DNA of 53,847 nucleotides from Enterobacterales bacterium (GTDB lineage Bacteria; Pseudomonadota; Gammaproteobacteria; Enterobacterales; Enterobacteriaceae): positions 1-53,847 of the forward strand of contig JAATFX010000041.1 in assembly GCA_015654925.1 (NCBI GenBank), given 5' to 3'. Below the pieces are notes generated by a model. It worked only from the letters and a program-made list of their open reading frames with translations. It was not told the origin of the DNA and made no database searches. A program made the translations under genes and the position numbers. How positions within the stretch are numbered: the first letter of the stretch is position 1; every line of letters begins with the position of its first letter. Below, in pieces: positions 10,490 to 18,810 of this stretch.

Positions 10490-10855
10490 CTATTCGCCGC
10501 CCTTGCGCGTAAGCCATACCGCAATCACCCGCACGATATAGTCTTGCTGCTCGTCGGTAAGCGGCTGCCCCTTGGCGATGCCGTGCCATTTTTCCAGGCA
10601 ACCCCGGCAACAGGTGGCGGTGCCGTGCTGCGCGACAAACACCGGATGACCGCGCCAGGGCGTTTGTTTACCGTCTTTGGCCGGCAATGCCGGGGCCAGC
10701 CGGCCGGCAATAAAATCGCGCGCATGCGCTAGCACGATATCTATTCCTTTAGTATGCAGGTAGGTAAGATCTTTTTCATTAAGCCTAAATTTTGACCGGA
10801 AAGCGGAACGTTGTAAACGATCCCAGATAAGGTCGATATCCTGATCTCGTTGCAT
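10490..10855 (-). CDS. DUF4186 family protein
   Basis: A 121-residue soluble protein that I recognise as DUF4186. The family pattern is clear in RGHPVFVAQHGTATCCRGCLEKWHGI (about residues 68-93), where a CCxxC cluster and histidines could bind metal. No function is established for the family as far as I know. It is followed 75 bp later by the MFS gene on the same strand, suggesting one transcript with that gene and possibly rcsDB. Upstream lies the long micF/porin regulatory region. Confidence 0.8.
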   Translation of the reverse strand: MQRDQDIDLIWDRLQRSAFRSKFRLNEKDLTYLHTKGIDIVLAHARDFIAGRLAPALPAKDGKQTPWRGHPVFVAQHGTATCCRGCLEKWHGIAKGQPLTDEQQDYIVRVIAVWLTRKGGE

Positions 10856-11127
10856 GTTGCCCTCAGCTATCCGGTGGCCTGGCGCCTCTTTGCGCGCCAG
10901 GCCACCGGCGAATCATGTCGCAAAGTGTACCATGACCTTAGTCTGATAACGAAGTGCGCTGTGCGGGGTGGGGGGTATCCCCCGGTTGTCCGTGGCCATA
11001 AATATTTTTTAAATAATCAAAAAATAAGATGGTAAAAGAACAATCGTTATTGTCGCTATTCCGGCATAGGAGGAATGTTTTATTTACTAACATTTATTAA
11101 TGGATATTAATATTTTTTGCCAAGTTG

Positions 11128-11206
11128 AAAAAAAAGCCGACACATGGTCGGCGAGGGAAAAATAAGGTTTCGATGAAGGTAATAATGACAAATTAATGAT
11201 GATAGC
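11128..11206 (-). ncRNA. micF: MicF antisense small RNA
   Basis: Read on the minus strand, the RNA begins GCTATCATCATTAA, identical to the 5' end of E. coli MicF, the part that pairs with ompF mRNA. It ends with a hairpin GCCGAC-N5-GTCGGC (11136-11152) and eight T residues (11128-11135). The predicted length is about 79 nt, against 93 in E. coli. It is divergent from an OmpC-type porin, as in E. coli. MicF acts with Hfq to repress porin translation. Confidence 0.93.
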
Positions 11207-11256
11207 CAAATAATAATAGTCTATGCGCGGCATGGCGTTTTGTCACATTGTGCTAT
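11207..11256 (-). promoter_or_regulatory. micF promoter with marbox-like site
   Basis: On the minus strand a -10 hexamer TATTAT sits at -12 to -7 from the MicF 5' end. Further upstream, at 11238-11256, ATAGCACAATGTGACAAAA fits the MarA/SoxS/Rob consensus AYnGCACnnWnnRYYAAAY with two mismatches. It spans -32 to -50 (centre about -41), the position of a class II activator site. In E. coli micF is activated by MarA, SoxS and Rob. Confidence 0.7.
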
Positions 11257-11394
11257 CATGATTATAATATGTTAATATTATGATTTTAATGACTTTTTTA
11301 ATGGTGCTATTTTTAATTACGACCATTTGTTATTATTTTTTGGCGTGAGTTTTTTCTATAAAGTTCCGCCGGCGTAACAAAATAAAATATAAAA

Positions 11395-11450
11395 ATTGTA
11401 CTTTGAAACATTGTATGGCACTTGGTATCATTTTACCGCTAGTATATTAT
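11395..11450 (+). promoter_or_regulatory. OmpC-type porin promoter with OmpR-like site
   Basis: TGTACTTTGAAACATTGTAT (11397-11416) closely resembles OmpR sites upstream of ompF/ompC, which share the core GAAACAT. It ends six bases before a -35 TTGGTA (11422-11427). A 17-bp spacer and a -10 TATTAT (11445-11450) follow. Transcription would begin near 11457, giving a leader of about 100 nt before the porin ATG. Confidence 0.7.
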
Positions 11451-11554
11451 CGCTTTTATTGCAAAATTAAATGGCTTGTTGAGCCGTAGCATCCTCAATA
11501 ATGCATTCATTGAAAAGTGGTGGTCACTGACAACTCATCTTCGAGGATAAAAGA

Positions 11555-12691
11555 ATGAAAGCGCAAATTCTATCCCTTTTAATACCGGCATTGCTGGCCG
11601 CCGGATCGGCTAGTGCTGCCGAGATCTACAATAAGGACGGTAATAAATTAGATCTCTATGGCTCGATCCACGGACTGCACTATTTCTCCGACAATAAAAG
11701 CAACGATGGCGACGAAACCTATACGCGCCTTGGCTTTAAGGGCGAAACGCAGATCAACGATCAACTCACCGGGTATGGTCAGTGGGAATATGAAATCAAA
11801 GGCAACAATACCGAGGGCAGCGACTCCACCAAAGGCGATCATACCCGTTACGGATACGCCGGCGTAAAATTCGGCGACTACGGTTCGTTCGACTATGGCC
11901 GTAATGACGGGGTGCTCTACGACATTGCTTCTTTTACCGATATGCAGCCTGAGTTCGATGGCTCCACCTATGGCGCCGATCAGTTTTTATTCCAGCGCAC
12001 CAGCGGCGTGGCCACCTACCGCAACAATAACTTCTTCGGCCTGGTGGACGGCCTGAAGTTCGCCTTGCAATACCAGGGGCAAAATTCCGATCCCGAAGAG
12101 TCGGCGAACGGCCGCGATGTGCTGGGCCAGAACGGCGACGGGTACGGTATGTCGTTGACCTACGATCTCGGCATGGGGGTCAGCGCGGGAGCGGCGTTCT
12201 TTAATTCCAAGCGTACCGACGATCAAAACGGCGCCCGCAACTATGCGGCGATTATGGGACGGGGCGATCGCGCCGAGGGATATAGCGGCGGCCTTAAATA
12301 TGACGCCAACCAGGTCTATCTGGCGGTGATGTTCACCCAGTCATATAATGCCGCGCCGTTCGGCGCCAGCGATTCGCAGCTCTATGGCTATGCCAACAAA
12401 GCGCAAAGTTTCGAAGCCTATGCGCATTACCAGTTTGACTTCGGTCTGGTGCCGTTCGTGGGCTACAACCAGACCCGGGGCAAGGATCTGGGACAGGGCG
12501 GCGACAATAATACCTACCATGATGAGGATTTGGTGAAATTTGTCGATGTGGGGACCAGTTACTACTTCAACAAAAATCTTTCCACCTACGTTGATTATAA
12601 AATCAACCTGATGGATGACAATAAGTTCACCGATGCCGCCGGTATCAATACCGACGACGTGGTGGCCCTGGGACTGGTATACCAATTCTGA
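11555..12691 (+). CDS. ompC: OmpC/OmpF-type general porin
   Basis: Outer-membrane trimeric porin for diffusion of small hydrophilic solutes. The 378-residue precursor has a signal peptide cut after ...GSASA, so the mature protein starts [15 protein letters not shown]. It has the alternating beta-strand pattern of 16-stranded porins and ends in YQF with the terminal Phe needed for BAM assembly. The constriction loop L3 reads [13 protein letters not shown] rather than the PEFGGD of E. coli OmpC. The SD GAGGA precedes the ATG by eight bases. The ompC symbol rests on position: it is divergent from micF near rcsD. It is followed by a tandem paralogue. Confidence 0.9.
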   Translation: MKAQILSLLIPALLAAGSASAAEIYNKDGNKLDLYGSIHGLHYFSDNKSNDGDETYTRLGFKGETQINDQLTGYGQWEYEIKGNNTEGSDSTKGDHTRYGYAGVKFGDYGSFDYGRNDGVLYDIASFTDMQPEFDGSTYGADQFLFQRTSGVATYRNNNFFGLVDGLKFALQYQGQNSDPEESANGRDVLGQNGDGYGMSLTYDLGMGVSAGAAFFNSKRTDDQNGARNYAAIMGRGDRAEGYSGGLKYDANQVYLAVMFTQSYNAAPFGASDSQLYGYANKAQSFEAYAHYQFDFGLVPFVGYNQTRGKDLGQGGDNNTYHDEDLVKFVDVGTSYYFNKNLSTYVDYKINLMDDNKFTDAAGINTDDVVALGLVYQF

Positions 12692-12702
12692 TCTGTTGCC
12701 AC

Positions 12703-12730
12703 CCACGGGCGGCGGTCTCGCCGCCCGTGG
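12703..12730 (+). terminator. Strong 12-bp hairpin after the first porin
   Basis: A perfect inverted repeat CCACGGGCGGCG-GTCT-CGCCGCCCGTGG lies 12 bp after the stop codon. No T-tract follows, so it may be an mRNA 3'-end stabiliser or an attenuating terminator rather than a classical intrinsic terminator. Confidence 0.55.
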
Positions 12731-12873
12731 ATAGAACTGATATTTAACCCTTTCATTTAAAATTATCTACTATTAATTCCTCATAAAATCATCAGCCGTA
12801 TCTCCCCAGAACATAAATACCGAGGTTATTTAACTAATATTTAATTTGACGTTTTAATCGGCCGGTTACCCGG

Positions 12874-12902
12874 TTGAAACGCTAAATTCTATTTAGTATT
12901 AT
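12874..12902 (+). promoter_or_regulatory. Promoter of the second porin
   Basis: A -35 TTGAAA (12874-12879), a 17-bp spacer and a -10 TATTAT (12897-12902) form a good sigma-70 promoter. The predicted leader before the ATG at 12995 is about 86 nt. It shows that the second porin has its own promoter. The rest of the 300-bp gap is AT-rich with no other gene seen. Confidence 0.6.
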
Positions 12903-12994
12903 CGCGCTGTATGAAAAGTCATTTTGGCAAAGTTGTTTCTTTGCCGTACTTTTTATATCTGAATCAGTGGCGAAAAATATATGAGGATAATATA

Positions 12995-14101
12995 ATGAAA
13001 CTGTGTCTTATTTCTACCCTGGTACCTATTTTAATGTTTTCCGGCGGCGCGGGTGCCGCGGAAATTTATAATACGGACGGCAATAAGCTGGATTTAAACG
13101 GTAAAATTGTTGGGGTACATTATTTCGATAATAATAATACCGATAGCGATCATTCCTATATGCGTTTCGGTTTTCTCGGCGAGATGCAGATCACGCCCCA
13201 ACTGACCGGTTACGGCCGCTGGGAGTATCAGGCCGAACTGGATCAAGGAGAAAAAGACGCGTCGGAGGAAGCATCCACCCTGCTGGGTTTCGTCGGCCTG
13301 AAATTCGCCGATCTCGGTTCCTTTGATTACGGCCGCAATTACGGCGTGCTGTATGATGTCCTCGCCTGGACCGACCGGCTGCCGGAGTTTGGCGGTGACG
13401 CCTTCGGCGCGGATAATTATATGTCCCACCGCGGCAATAACCTGGCAACCTATCGCAATACGGGCTTTTTCGGCCAGGTGGACGGGCTGAACTTCGCCGT
13501 GCAGTATCAGGGTGAAAACCAGGCCGGCGATAAAAAAGGCGTGGGGCGCGGCATCGAAGCGGCCAACGGTAACGGCTACGGCATGGCGGTATCTTATGAT
13601 TTGGGCTGGGGCATCAGCGCCATCGGCGCGTTGACCAGCGCCAGCCGCCCCGATAAACAAAAGGACCATCTTTACGGCCAGGGTGGTAATAAAGCCAATG
13701 CGTATGCGGGCGCGCTAAAATACGACGCCCGGAATTATTACCTGGCGGCGATGTACAGCCAGAGTTATAATTTGTTGCGGTTCGGTGATGTCAAGGACGA
13801 TAAAAAAATCAGCGGCTTCGCCAATAAAGCGCAAACCTTCGAGGCGGTGGCGCAGTATCTGTTCGATTTTGGCTTTAGCCCCTCGCTGGCCTATGTGCAA
13901 ACCCGCGGTTGCGGTATTGAAAAATACAATAAGCAGAATCTGAGAAAGTATTTCGATATAGGCGCCACCTATAATTTCAACGATAATATGGCAACCTATA
14001 TTGATTACAAAATCAATATGCTTAAAGGCAATGATTTTACCGAGAAGGCAGGAATCAAACGGGATAATATTGTCGCGACCGGTTTACAATACCGCTTCTG
14101 A
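12995..14101 (+). CDS. Second OmpC/OmpF-type porin, tandem paralogue
   Basis: A 368-residue outer-membrane porin precursor related to the preceding gene. The signal peptide (MKLCLISTL...GGAGA) is followed by [16 protein letters not shown]3 contains [18 protein letters not shown], closer to E. coli OmpC than that of the first porin, and the protein ends YRF. I use the ATG at 12995, which follows GAGGAT at 12983-12988; an in-frame start at 12911 adds 28 residues that would spoil the signal peptide. The leader AGGATAATATAATGA partly matches the complement of an internal segment of MicF, so it may be a MicF target; this is tentative. Confidence 0.9.
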   Translation: MKLCLISTLVPILMFSGGAGAAEIYNTDGNKLDLNGKIVGVHYFDNNNTDSDHSYMRFGFLGEMQITPQLTGYGRWEYQAELDQGEKDASEEASTLLGFVGLKFADLGSFDYGRNYGVLYDVLAWTDRLPEFGGDAFGADNYMSHRGNNLATYRNTGFFGQVDGLNFAVQYQGENQAGDKKGVGRGIEAANGNGYGMAVSYDLGWGISAIGALTSASRPDKQKDHLYGQGGNKANAYAGALKYDARNYYLAAMYSQSYNLLRFGDVKDDKKISGFANKAQTFEAVAQYLFDFGFSPSLAYVQTRGCGIEKYNKQNLRKYFDIGATYNFNDNMATYIDYKINMLKGNDFTEKAGIKRDNIVATGLQYRF

Positions 14102-14188
14102 TATTGTTAAAATCAAAAAAACCAGGTGCGTGCTGGTCTTAGGCAATAATGCGATAAGTTTGAAAAACATCAGCCATAGAGTGGTCAA

Positions 14189-14219
14189 GCGGGGGGACGA
14201 AAAAGACCGTCCGCCCCGC
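14189..14219. repeat. GC-rich hairpin downstream of the second porin
   Basis: GCGGGGGGACG pairs with CGTCCGCCCCGC with one bulged base, around a short A-rich loop. It lies between the porin stop and the convergent small ORF at 14277. It could end transcription of either, although a T-tract is missing. Confidence 0.4.
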
Positions 14220-14276
14220 GCTGGTGATGGCATAACGTTACCTATTCAGGTGAAAGGTGACTACGCCGGTGGCCCG

Positions 14277-14387
14277 CTAACGGTGCCGTTGATGGATCAG
14301 CGACTTCTTCCGGGTTTCCTTCACCGCCATAAACAGCGAAAATACGGCGATACCGAGCAATACGGCGATCAGAATCAGGTTCTGCAT
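14277..14387 (-). CDS. Small single-pass membrane protein, 36 aa
   Basis: A short minus-strand ORF encodes MQNLILIAVLLGIAVFSLFM followed by a basic tail (AVKETRKKSLIHQRHR). Its ATG at 14387 is preceded by GGGAGGG at a suitable distance. The product is one hydrophobic helix (about residues 3-22) and a positively charged C-terminus, as in many enterobacterial small membrane proteins (probably N-out/C-in by the positive-inside rule). I do not recognise a named family. It sits in the otherwise empty 640-bp gap between the second porin and the binding-protein gene at 14739; nothing else in that gap is clear. Confidence 0.5.
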   Translation of the reverse strand: MQNLILIAVLLGIAVFSLFMAVKETRKKSLIHQRHR

Positions 14388-14738
14388 GGTCTTATGCCCT
14401 CCCTTTACGAGCAATAAATAAGACAATGATTCTCCCGGTAGCGGCCCCCACCGGCTATCAGACCATTCTGTTTAACCGGCCTAAAAGGCGTCATTTCATC
14501 AATAACCTAGCCGGAAAAGCATTTTAAGCTAAAAATTACGCTTAATCCCTAGTGTTTGTGCTTATATACCGCATAAGAAAAATCCACCACCGGCCAGCCG
14601 GCCCGGCCCAGGGCGAATGTTTTTTTCTTGAAGGGGTTGGTATAGTCGGTAAAAAGCGACAACAATCCTAAGGTTCGCTTCGCGACCCATAAAAGTTTTA
14701 TTAACTGACGCCATACCGTGGCATAAGGGAAAAGTGAT

Positions 14739-15764
14739 ATGACTCAATCTTTATCGTTCAAGGGGATAACCGCCGGTGTCGCGCTGGCAACGGCTATAGT
14801 GCTGTCGGCAGGACTTGCTCCCCAAATGGCGCAGGCCGCACCCACCACCGCCCCGGCTACCGTTAAAGTGACCTTTGTCCAGGAATGGCCGGTAGCGGAT
14901 GGATTCTGGATACCCTGGACCCTGGGTAAAGCCAAGGGTTTTTATCGCGAAGAAGGCATCGATCTTAATATCGTCGCGCCGCCGACGGTGGCCGACACCA
15001 TGAAGTTCCTGGGCACGGGCCGGGCGGATGTGGCGTTTACCACGGTAATGGATATTATTTTCGCCAAGGAGCAGGGCGCCCCGGTGATTGCCATCGGCCG
15101 CTACGGCACCGGCAATAATTGGGGGATCTTCACCCCGCAGGGACAGCCGATTACCGTAAGCGAGTTGAAAGGCAAAAAGATTGGCATTTATAACGATGCC
15201 TGGACCAAGGCGCAATTATCCTTGGTATTAAAAAGCGCGGGTATGACCCTTGATGATGTGAAAATGGTTGCCGCCGCCGATGACACCGTGCCCCTGCTGC
15301 TGCAAAACCGGGTGGATGCCACTACGGGTATTACCAATGCCGAAGGAACCGAAATCGCCGTGACGACCAAGCAAAAACCGGAGTTCCTGCCGGCCACGGC
15401 CCACGGCGTGCCGGATACACCGATCTTTATGTTTGCCGGCAACCAGCAGTGGTTAGCGAAAAATCCGGCGCTGGCCAAGGCGTTTATGCGCGCCACCACC
15501 AAAAGCATCCGTTATGCCATCGCCCATCCCGACGAAGCTACCGCCGCGTTCGCCGCGCAGTACAGTAAATCCTACGATGCCGCTTTCGTGAAGCAGCAGT
15601 GGCAAGATACCATGGCGGTATTGGGTAAGCCGGATAACGATCAGCTCAGGCTCAACGACCAGGCCTGGAGTGAATTGCTCGGCGCGGTGACCGGGTTGGG
15701 TATCCTCAAGCAGGCGCTGACGCCCGCCCAATATTATACCAATGAGTTTTTGCCCCAGGAGTAA
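14739..15764 (+). CDS. Sulfonate/taurine-type ABC substrate-binding protein (SsuA/THI5-like)
   Basis: Periplasmic binding protein of 341 residues with a signal peptide ending near AQA (about residue 33). The mature part has the NMT1/SsuA fold features: GKAKGFYREEGIDLNIV near the start and ADVAFTTVMDI for the ligand cleft. RBS AAGGGA precedes the ATG. It stands alone on the plus strand, convergent with the dehydrogenase and ABC genes to its right. It may be an alternative binding protein for the permease at 17040-18777, which already has its own SBP. The ligand is unknown; aromatic, sulfonate or pyrimidine precursors are all bound by this family. Confidence 0.85.
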   Translation: MTQSLSFKGITAGVALATAIVLSAGLAPQMAQAAPTTAPATVKVTFVQEWPVADGFWIPWTLGKAKGFYREEGIDLNIVAPPTVADTMKFLGTGRADVAFTTVMDIIFAKEQGAPVIAIGRYGTGNNWGIFTPQGQPITVSELKGKKIGIYNDAWTKAQLSLVLKSAGMTLDDVKMVAAADDTVPLLLQNRVDATTGITNAEGTEIAVTTKQKPEFLPATAHGVPDTPIFMFAGNQQWLAKNPALAKAFMRATTKSIRYAIAHPDEATAAFAAQYSKSYDAAFVKQQWQDTMAVLGKPDNDQLRLNDQAWSELLGAVTGLGILKQALTPAQYYTNEFLPQE

Positions 15765-15806
15765 ATACGCGCCCGGCAACGGAACGCCCGCGGCTGCGCC
15801 GCAAGG

Positions 15807-16949
15807 TTAATCCGGGGTGCTTACCGCCGCGCTACGGGCCGCCGGCTGCGGCGCGTCCAGGTCGGCGGTACGCAACAATGCCTGCTCGATGCGCTCGGCG
15901 TCGACGGCAAAGGGCAGTTGCGCCGCGATTGCCGGCGCTATTTTTACGCCTTGGGCAATTTGCCTCGCTTTTTGCGCCAGCGGCGTTATCGACCCGTCGA
16001 CGCCGAGCTGGCGCAGGGTCAGCGGAGTGGAGAAGGTCTTTAACAGCGCCAGTAGCTGCGTCTGCGTCTGCGGCTGGGTAGGGGACTCATCCAGATAGGA
16101 TTGCACCACCAGCCCGAAGCCCACCAGTTCGCCGTGCAGAAAACCGTGCAATTCCGGATGGTAAGTGATGCTGTTATGCAGCGCGTGCGCCACGCCGATG
16201 CGCGGGAATTCGTCACGCATGCTGTTGGCCATGCCGGCCAGGGCTATTACCCCGTCCACCACTTTGCTAAAGGCCGGGGTGACCCGGTGGGCCAGGTTGT
16301 CGGCGATCGCTTCTTCCCCCGACTGTTCAAAGATCTCCAGCGCCAGTTTGGCGGCCTGCGCTTTTAGCACCAGCGACAGGCTGCTATCGTCCTGGCGCAG
16401 ATAGGGCTCGAATTCATACCATTTGGCCAGCGCATCCACGATCCCTGATTTCAGGTAGCGTACCGGCGTATCGGCGAGAATCTGGCTATCGACCAGCACC
16501 CACTCCGGCGTACGTTGCAGCGGCATTGAGTTCAGATGGCCGCCGGCTTCGGTATACAGCACCGAGATGGGCGACCACGCGGCACAGGTCGCGGCAATGG
16601 TGGGTACCGTAATCAGGGGCAATTGCCCGCAGGATTCCGCGATGCCCTTGGCGGTGTCCAGCACTTTACCGCCGCCGACGCCGACGATCAGGCGGATACC
16701 GTCCGCCTGCGCCCGCGCGCTAAACGCGGCAATCGTGGCCCGGGTACACTCTCCCTGTAAAAAATAGCGCTCAAAGCGGATATCCTGGGCGCTGAAACTG
16801 GCTTCAATCGCAGCCGAGGTCGCCTGCCAGGCGCGTGGGCTGCTGATGATCATGACCTTATCACGGGCAATAGGCGCGACATAATCACCGATGCGCTTAA
16901 TCAGTCCCACCTCATTAAGGTAATTCTGCGGTGCTTTAACCACAATCAC
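15807..16949 (-). CDS. Iron-type alcohol dehydrogenase, HcxA (YbdH)-like
   Basis: NAD(P)-dependent metal-containing dehydrogenase of the glycerol dehydrogenase group, 380 residues. It aligns along its length with E. coli HcxA, a hydroxycarboxylate dehydrogenase reducing 2-oxo acids. The shared blocks include VGVGGGKVLDTAK (nucleotide binding, about residues 89-101) and PTIAATCAAWSPISVLY. Metal ligands expected for the family are Asp172, His255 and His272 (in HGE). It is 90 bp downstream of the ABC permease on the same strand and probably belongs to that operon. An HcxB-like dehydrogenase lies across the divergent promoter. The physiological substrate, perhaps a sulfonated 2-hydroxy acid, is inference. 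Confidence 0.85.
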   Translation of the reverse strand: MIVVKAPQNYLNEVGLIKRIGDYVAPIARDKVMIISSPRAWQATSAAIEASFSAQDIRFERYFLQGECTRATIAAFSARAQADGIRLIVGVGGGKVLDTAKGIAESCGQLPLITVPTIAATCAAWSPISVLYTEAGGHLNSMPLQRTPEWVLVDSQILADTPVRYLKSGIVDALAKWYEFEPYLRQDDSSLSLVLKAQAAKLALEIFEQSGEEAIADNLAHRVTPAFSKVVDGVIALAGMANSMRDEFPRIGVAHALHNSITYHPELHGFLHGELVGFGLVVQSYLDESPTQPQTQTQLLALLKTFSTPLTLRQLGVDGSITPLAQKARQIAQGVKIAPAIAAQLPFAVDAERIEQALLRTADLDAPQPAARSAAVSTPD

Positions 16950-17039
16950 GATATGCCTCTCCTAATCCTGCCAAACGATTAACCTGGTTAACGTATTATC
17001 TCTGACTCTTTACCCGCAGCATTGCCCCTGCGCCAAAGG

Positions 17040-17906
17040 CTATTTCTGCATGCCCCACCGCTTGACGGTAATCCGCTCCAGGGTGCTGAATATCAGCCCT
17101 TCAACCAATAAGCCGATGATGATGACCGATATCAGCCCGGCAAATACCCGGTCGGTAAAAAGCTCGTTGCGGTTTTGGAAAATATACCAGCCCAGCCCCC
17201 CTTTGCCGCTTGAAGCGCCGAACACCAGCTCCGCGGCAATCAGGGTACGCCAGGCAAACGCCCAACCGATTTTCAAGCCGGAAAGAATGGCGGGCAGGGC
17301 GGCGGGAATCAGGATGTACCATACATAGCGCAACCCGCGCAGGCCATAGTTGCGCCCGGTCATGCGCAAGGTATCGGATACGCCGAGGAAACCGGCGTAG
17401 GTATTGACCGCCATCGGCCACATCACGGAATGCACCAGCACGAATATCAGGCTGTTCTCCCCCAGGCCGAACCACAGCAGCGACAGCGGCAGCAGCGCAA
17501 TGGCGGGCAGCGGATTAAACATCGAGGTCAGGGTGCTGAGGGTATCGCGGCCAATCCGGGTCGATACCGCCAGCGAGCTCAACACCAGCGCCAAAACGGT
17601 GCCGATGATATAACCTTTGATCAGGGTGCCCAGCGAAATGCCGATTTTCGCCGGCAGTTCGCCGCTGGCCATATCCTGGCCAAATGCGGTAAGGGTCTGG
17701 ATAAATCCCGGCAATAACAGGTCGTTGTTTTGCCAGCGCGCTGCGCCTTCCCACAAAGCAATCAGTACCAGCAAAATGATCGATTTGCGCAGCCAGGTCT
17801 GGTTCCACAACCGGGTCTGCCACGGCAGGGGGGTCGCCAGCGACATAGGCTCGATGGGCGGCAAGTCGAATTGATACTCCGGCCGAATGGGTGGTTGCAT
17901 GGTCAT
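17040..17906 (-). CDS. ABC transporter permease, SsuC/TauC type
   Basis: Inner-membrane permease of 288 residues with six hydrophobic helices. The cytoplasmic EAA-type loop before GLKIGWAFAWRTLIAAELV is typical of nitrate/sulfonate/taurine importers. I start at the ATG at 17906 (MTMQPPIRPEY), which has AGGA eight bases upstream. A longer frame reaching 18065 runs into the end of the ATPase gene and lacks membrane character. The gap from the ATPase stop is 28 bp, so translation is closely coupled within the SBP-ATPase-permease operon. Confidence 0.9.
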   Translation of the reverse strand: MTMQPPIRPEYQFDLPPIEPMSLATPLPWQTRLWNQTWLRKSIILLVLIALWEGAARWQNNDLLLPGFIQTLTAFGQDMASGELPAKIGISLGTLIKGYIIGTVLALVLSSLAVSTRIGRDTLSTLTSMFNPLPAIALLPLSLLWFGLGENSLIFVLVHSVMWPMAVNTYAGFLGVSDTLRMTGRNYGLRGLRYVWYILIPAALPAILSGLKIGWAFAWRTLIAAELVFGASSGKGGLGWYIFQNRNELFTDRVFAGLISVIIIGLLVEGLIFSTLERITVKRWGMQK

Positions 17907-17934
17907 AATCACGATTCCTGGATAAAAAATACCT

Positions 17935-18777
17935 TCAGCCGCCCACGACCCTAAAGCGCGGCTTGACCGCCGCGGCGGCGTCGCGGGCGGTTTCGGGTTC
18001 GTCGAACAGTAAATGGTGAATGCGCCGCGAGGTTTGCTGGAAGGCGCTGCCGCCAAAATCGTCAATACCGAATTGATGGCTGTTCAGCTCCGCCCGCACC
18101 CGTCCAGGGTGAGGGGAGAGCAGCAGGATGCGGCTGCCGACCACCAGCGCCTCTTCGATGGAATGCGTGACGAACAATAAGGTAAAGCGCACCTCTTCCC
18201 ACAGCGCCAGCAGCTCTTCTTGCATTTTGCGCCGGGTCAGGGCATCAAGCGCGGCAAAGGGTTCGTCCATCAATAAGACTTTGGGTTCCATCGCCAGCGC
18301 GCGGGCAATGGCGACGCGCTGTTTCATCCCGCCGGAGAGCGTATGGGGATAAGCGTCGGCAAAGGCCGACAATCCCACCTTGGCAAGGAAATAGCCGGCC
18401 CGCTCGCGGGCTTCGGCGCGACCGGCCTTGCCGCTGGCCAACAGTGGAAACATGACGTTTTCCAACACGGTTTTCCACGGCGGTAATTGGTCGAACTCCT
18501 GAAACACCATTAGCCGATCCGGTCCCGGCTGCGTCACTGCGGCACCACCCAGCGTAATACTGCCGCTTACCGACGGCAGGAAACCGCCGATGGCTTTTAG
18601 CAGGCTTGATTTACCACAGCCCGATGGTCCGAGCAGCACAAACCGATCGGCCGGGAAAACATCGAAACTGACATCATGGGTTGCCCTGACCACCCGGCGA
18701 TGGGTGCGATATTCAAGGTTTAATGCGCTGACCTGAAGTACGGGCGCATCGGCCGCCGGGCTTTGTTGTAATGCCAT
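17935..18777 (-). CDS. ABC transporter ATP-binding protein, SsuB/TauB type
   Basis: Cytoplasmic ATPase of a sulfonate-type importer, 280 residues. Walker A GPSGCGKSS is at residues 50-58; the Q-loop is in FQEFDQLPPW. The signature LSGGMKQRVAIARAL is followed by Walker B VLLMDEPFAALD and the switch histidine in LFVTHSIEEA. The D-loop and LDALTRRKMQ match the SsuB/TauB group. It lies 33 bp after the binding-protein gene and 28 bp before the permease. Confidence 0.92.
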   Translation of the reverse strand: MALQQSPAADAPVLQVSALNLEYRTHRRVVRATHDVSFDVFPADRFVLLGPSGCGKSSLLKAIGGFLPSVSGSITLGGAAVTQPGPDRLMVFQEFDQLPPWKTVLENVMFPLLASGKAGRAEARERAGYFLAKVGLSAFADAYPHTLSGGMKQRVAIARALAMEPKVLLMDEPFAALDALTRRKMQEELLALWEEVRFTLLFVTHSIEEALVVGSRILLLSPHPGRVRAELNSHQFGIDDFGGSAFQQTSRRIHHLLFDEPETARDAAAAVKPRFRVVGG

Positions 18778-18810
18778 TACGTCACTCCTTCCAACCGGTA
18801 TCCCGGCGTA

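Noticed and set aside
14001..14417. Plus-strand ORF of 138 codons after the second porin
   Set aside because: It begins inside the porin gene, has no SD and gives a low-complexity product. The minus-strand 36-aa ORF is a better explanation of part of it.
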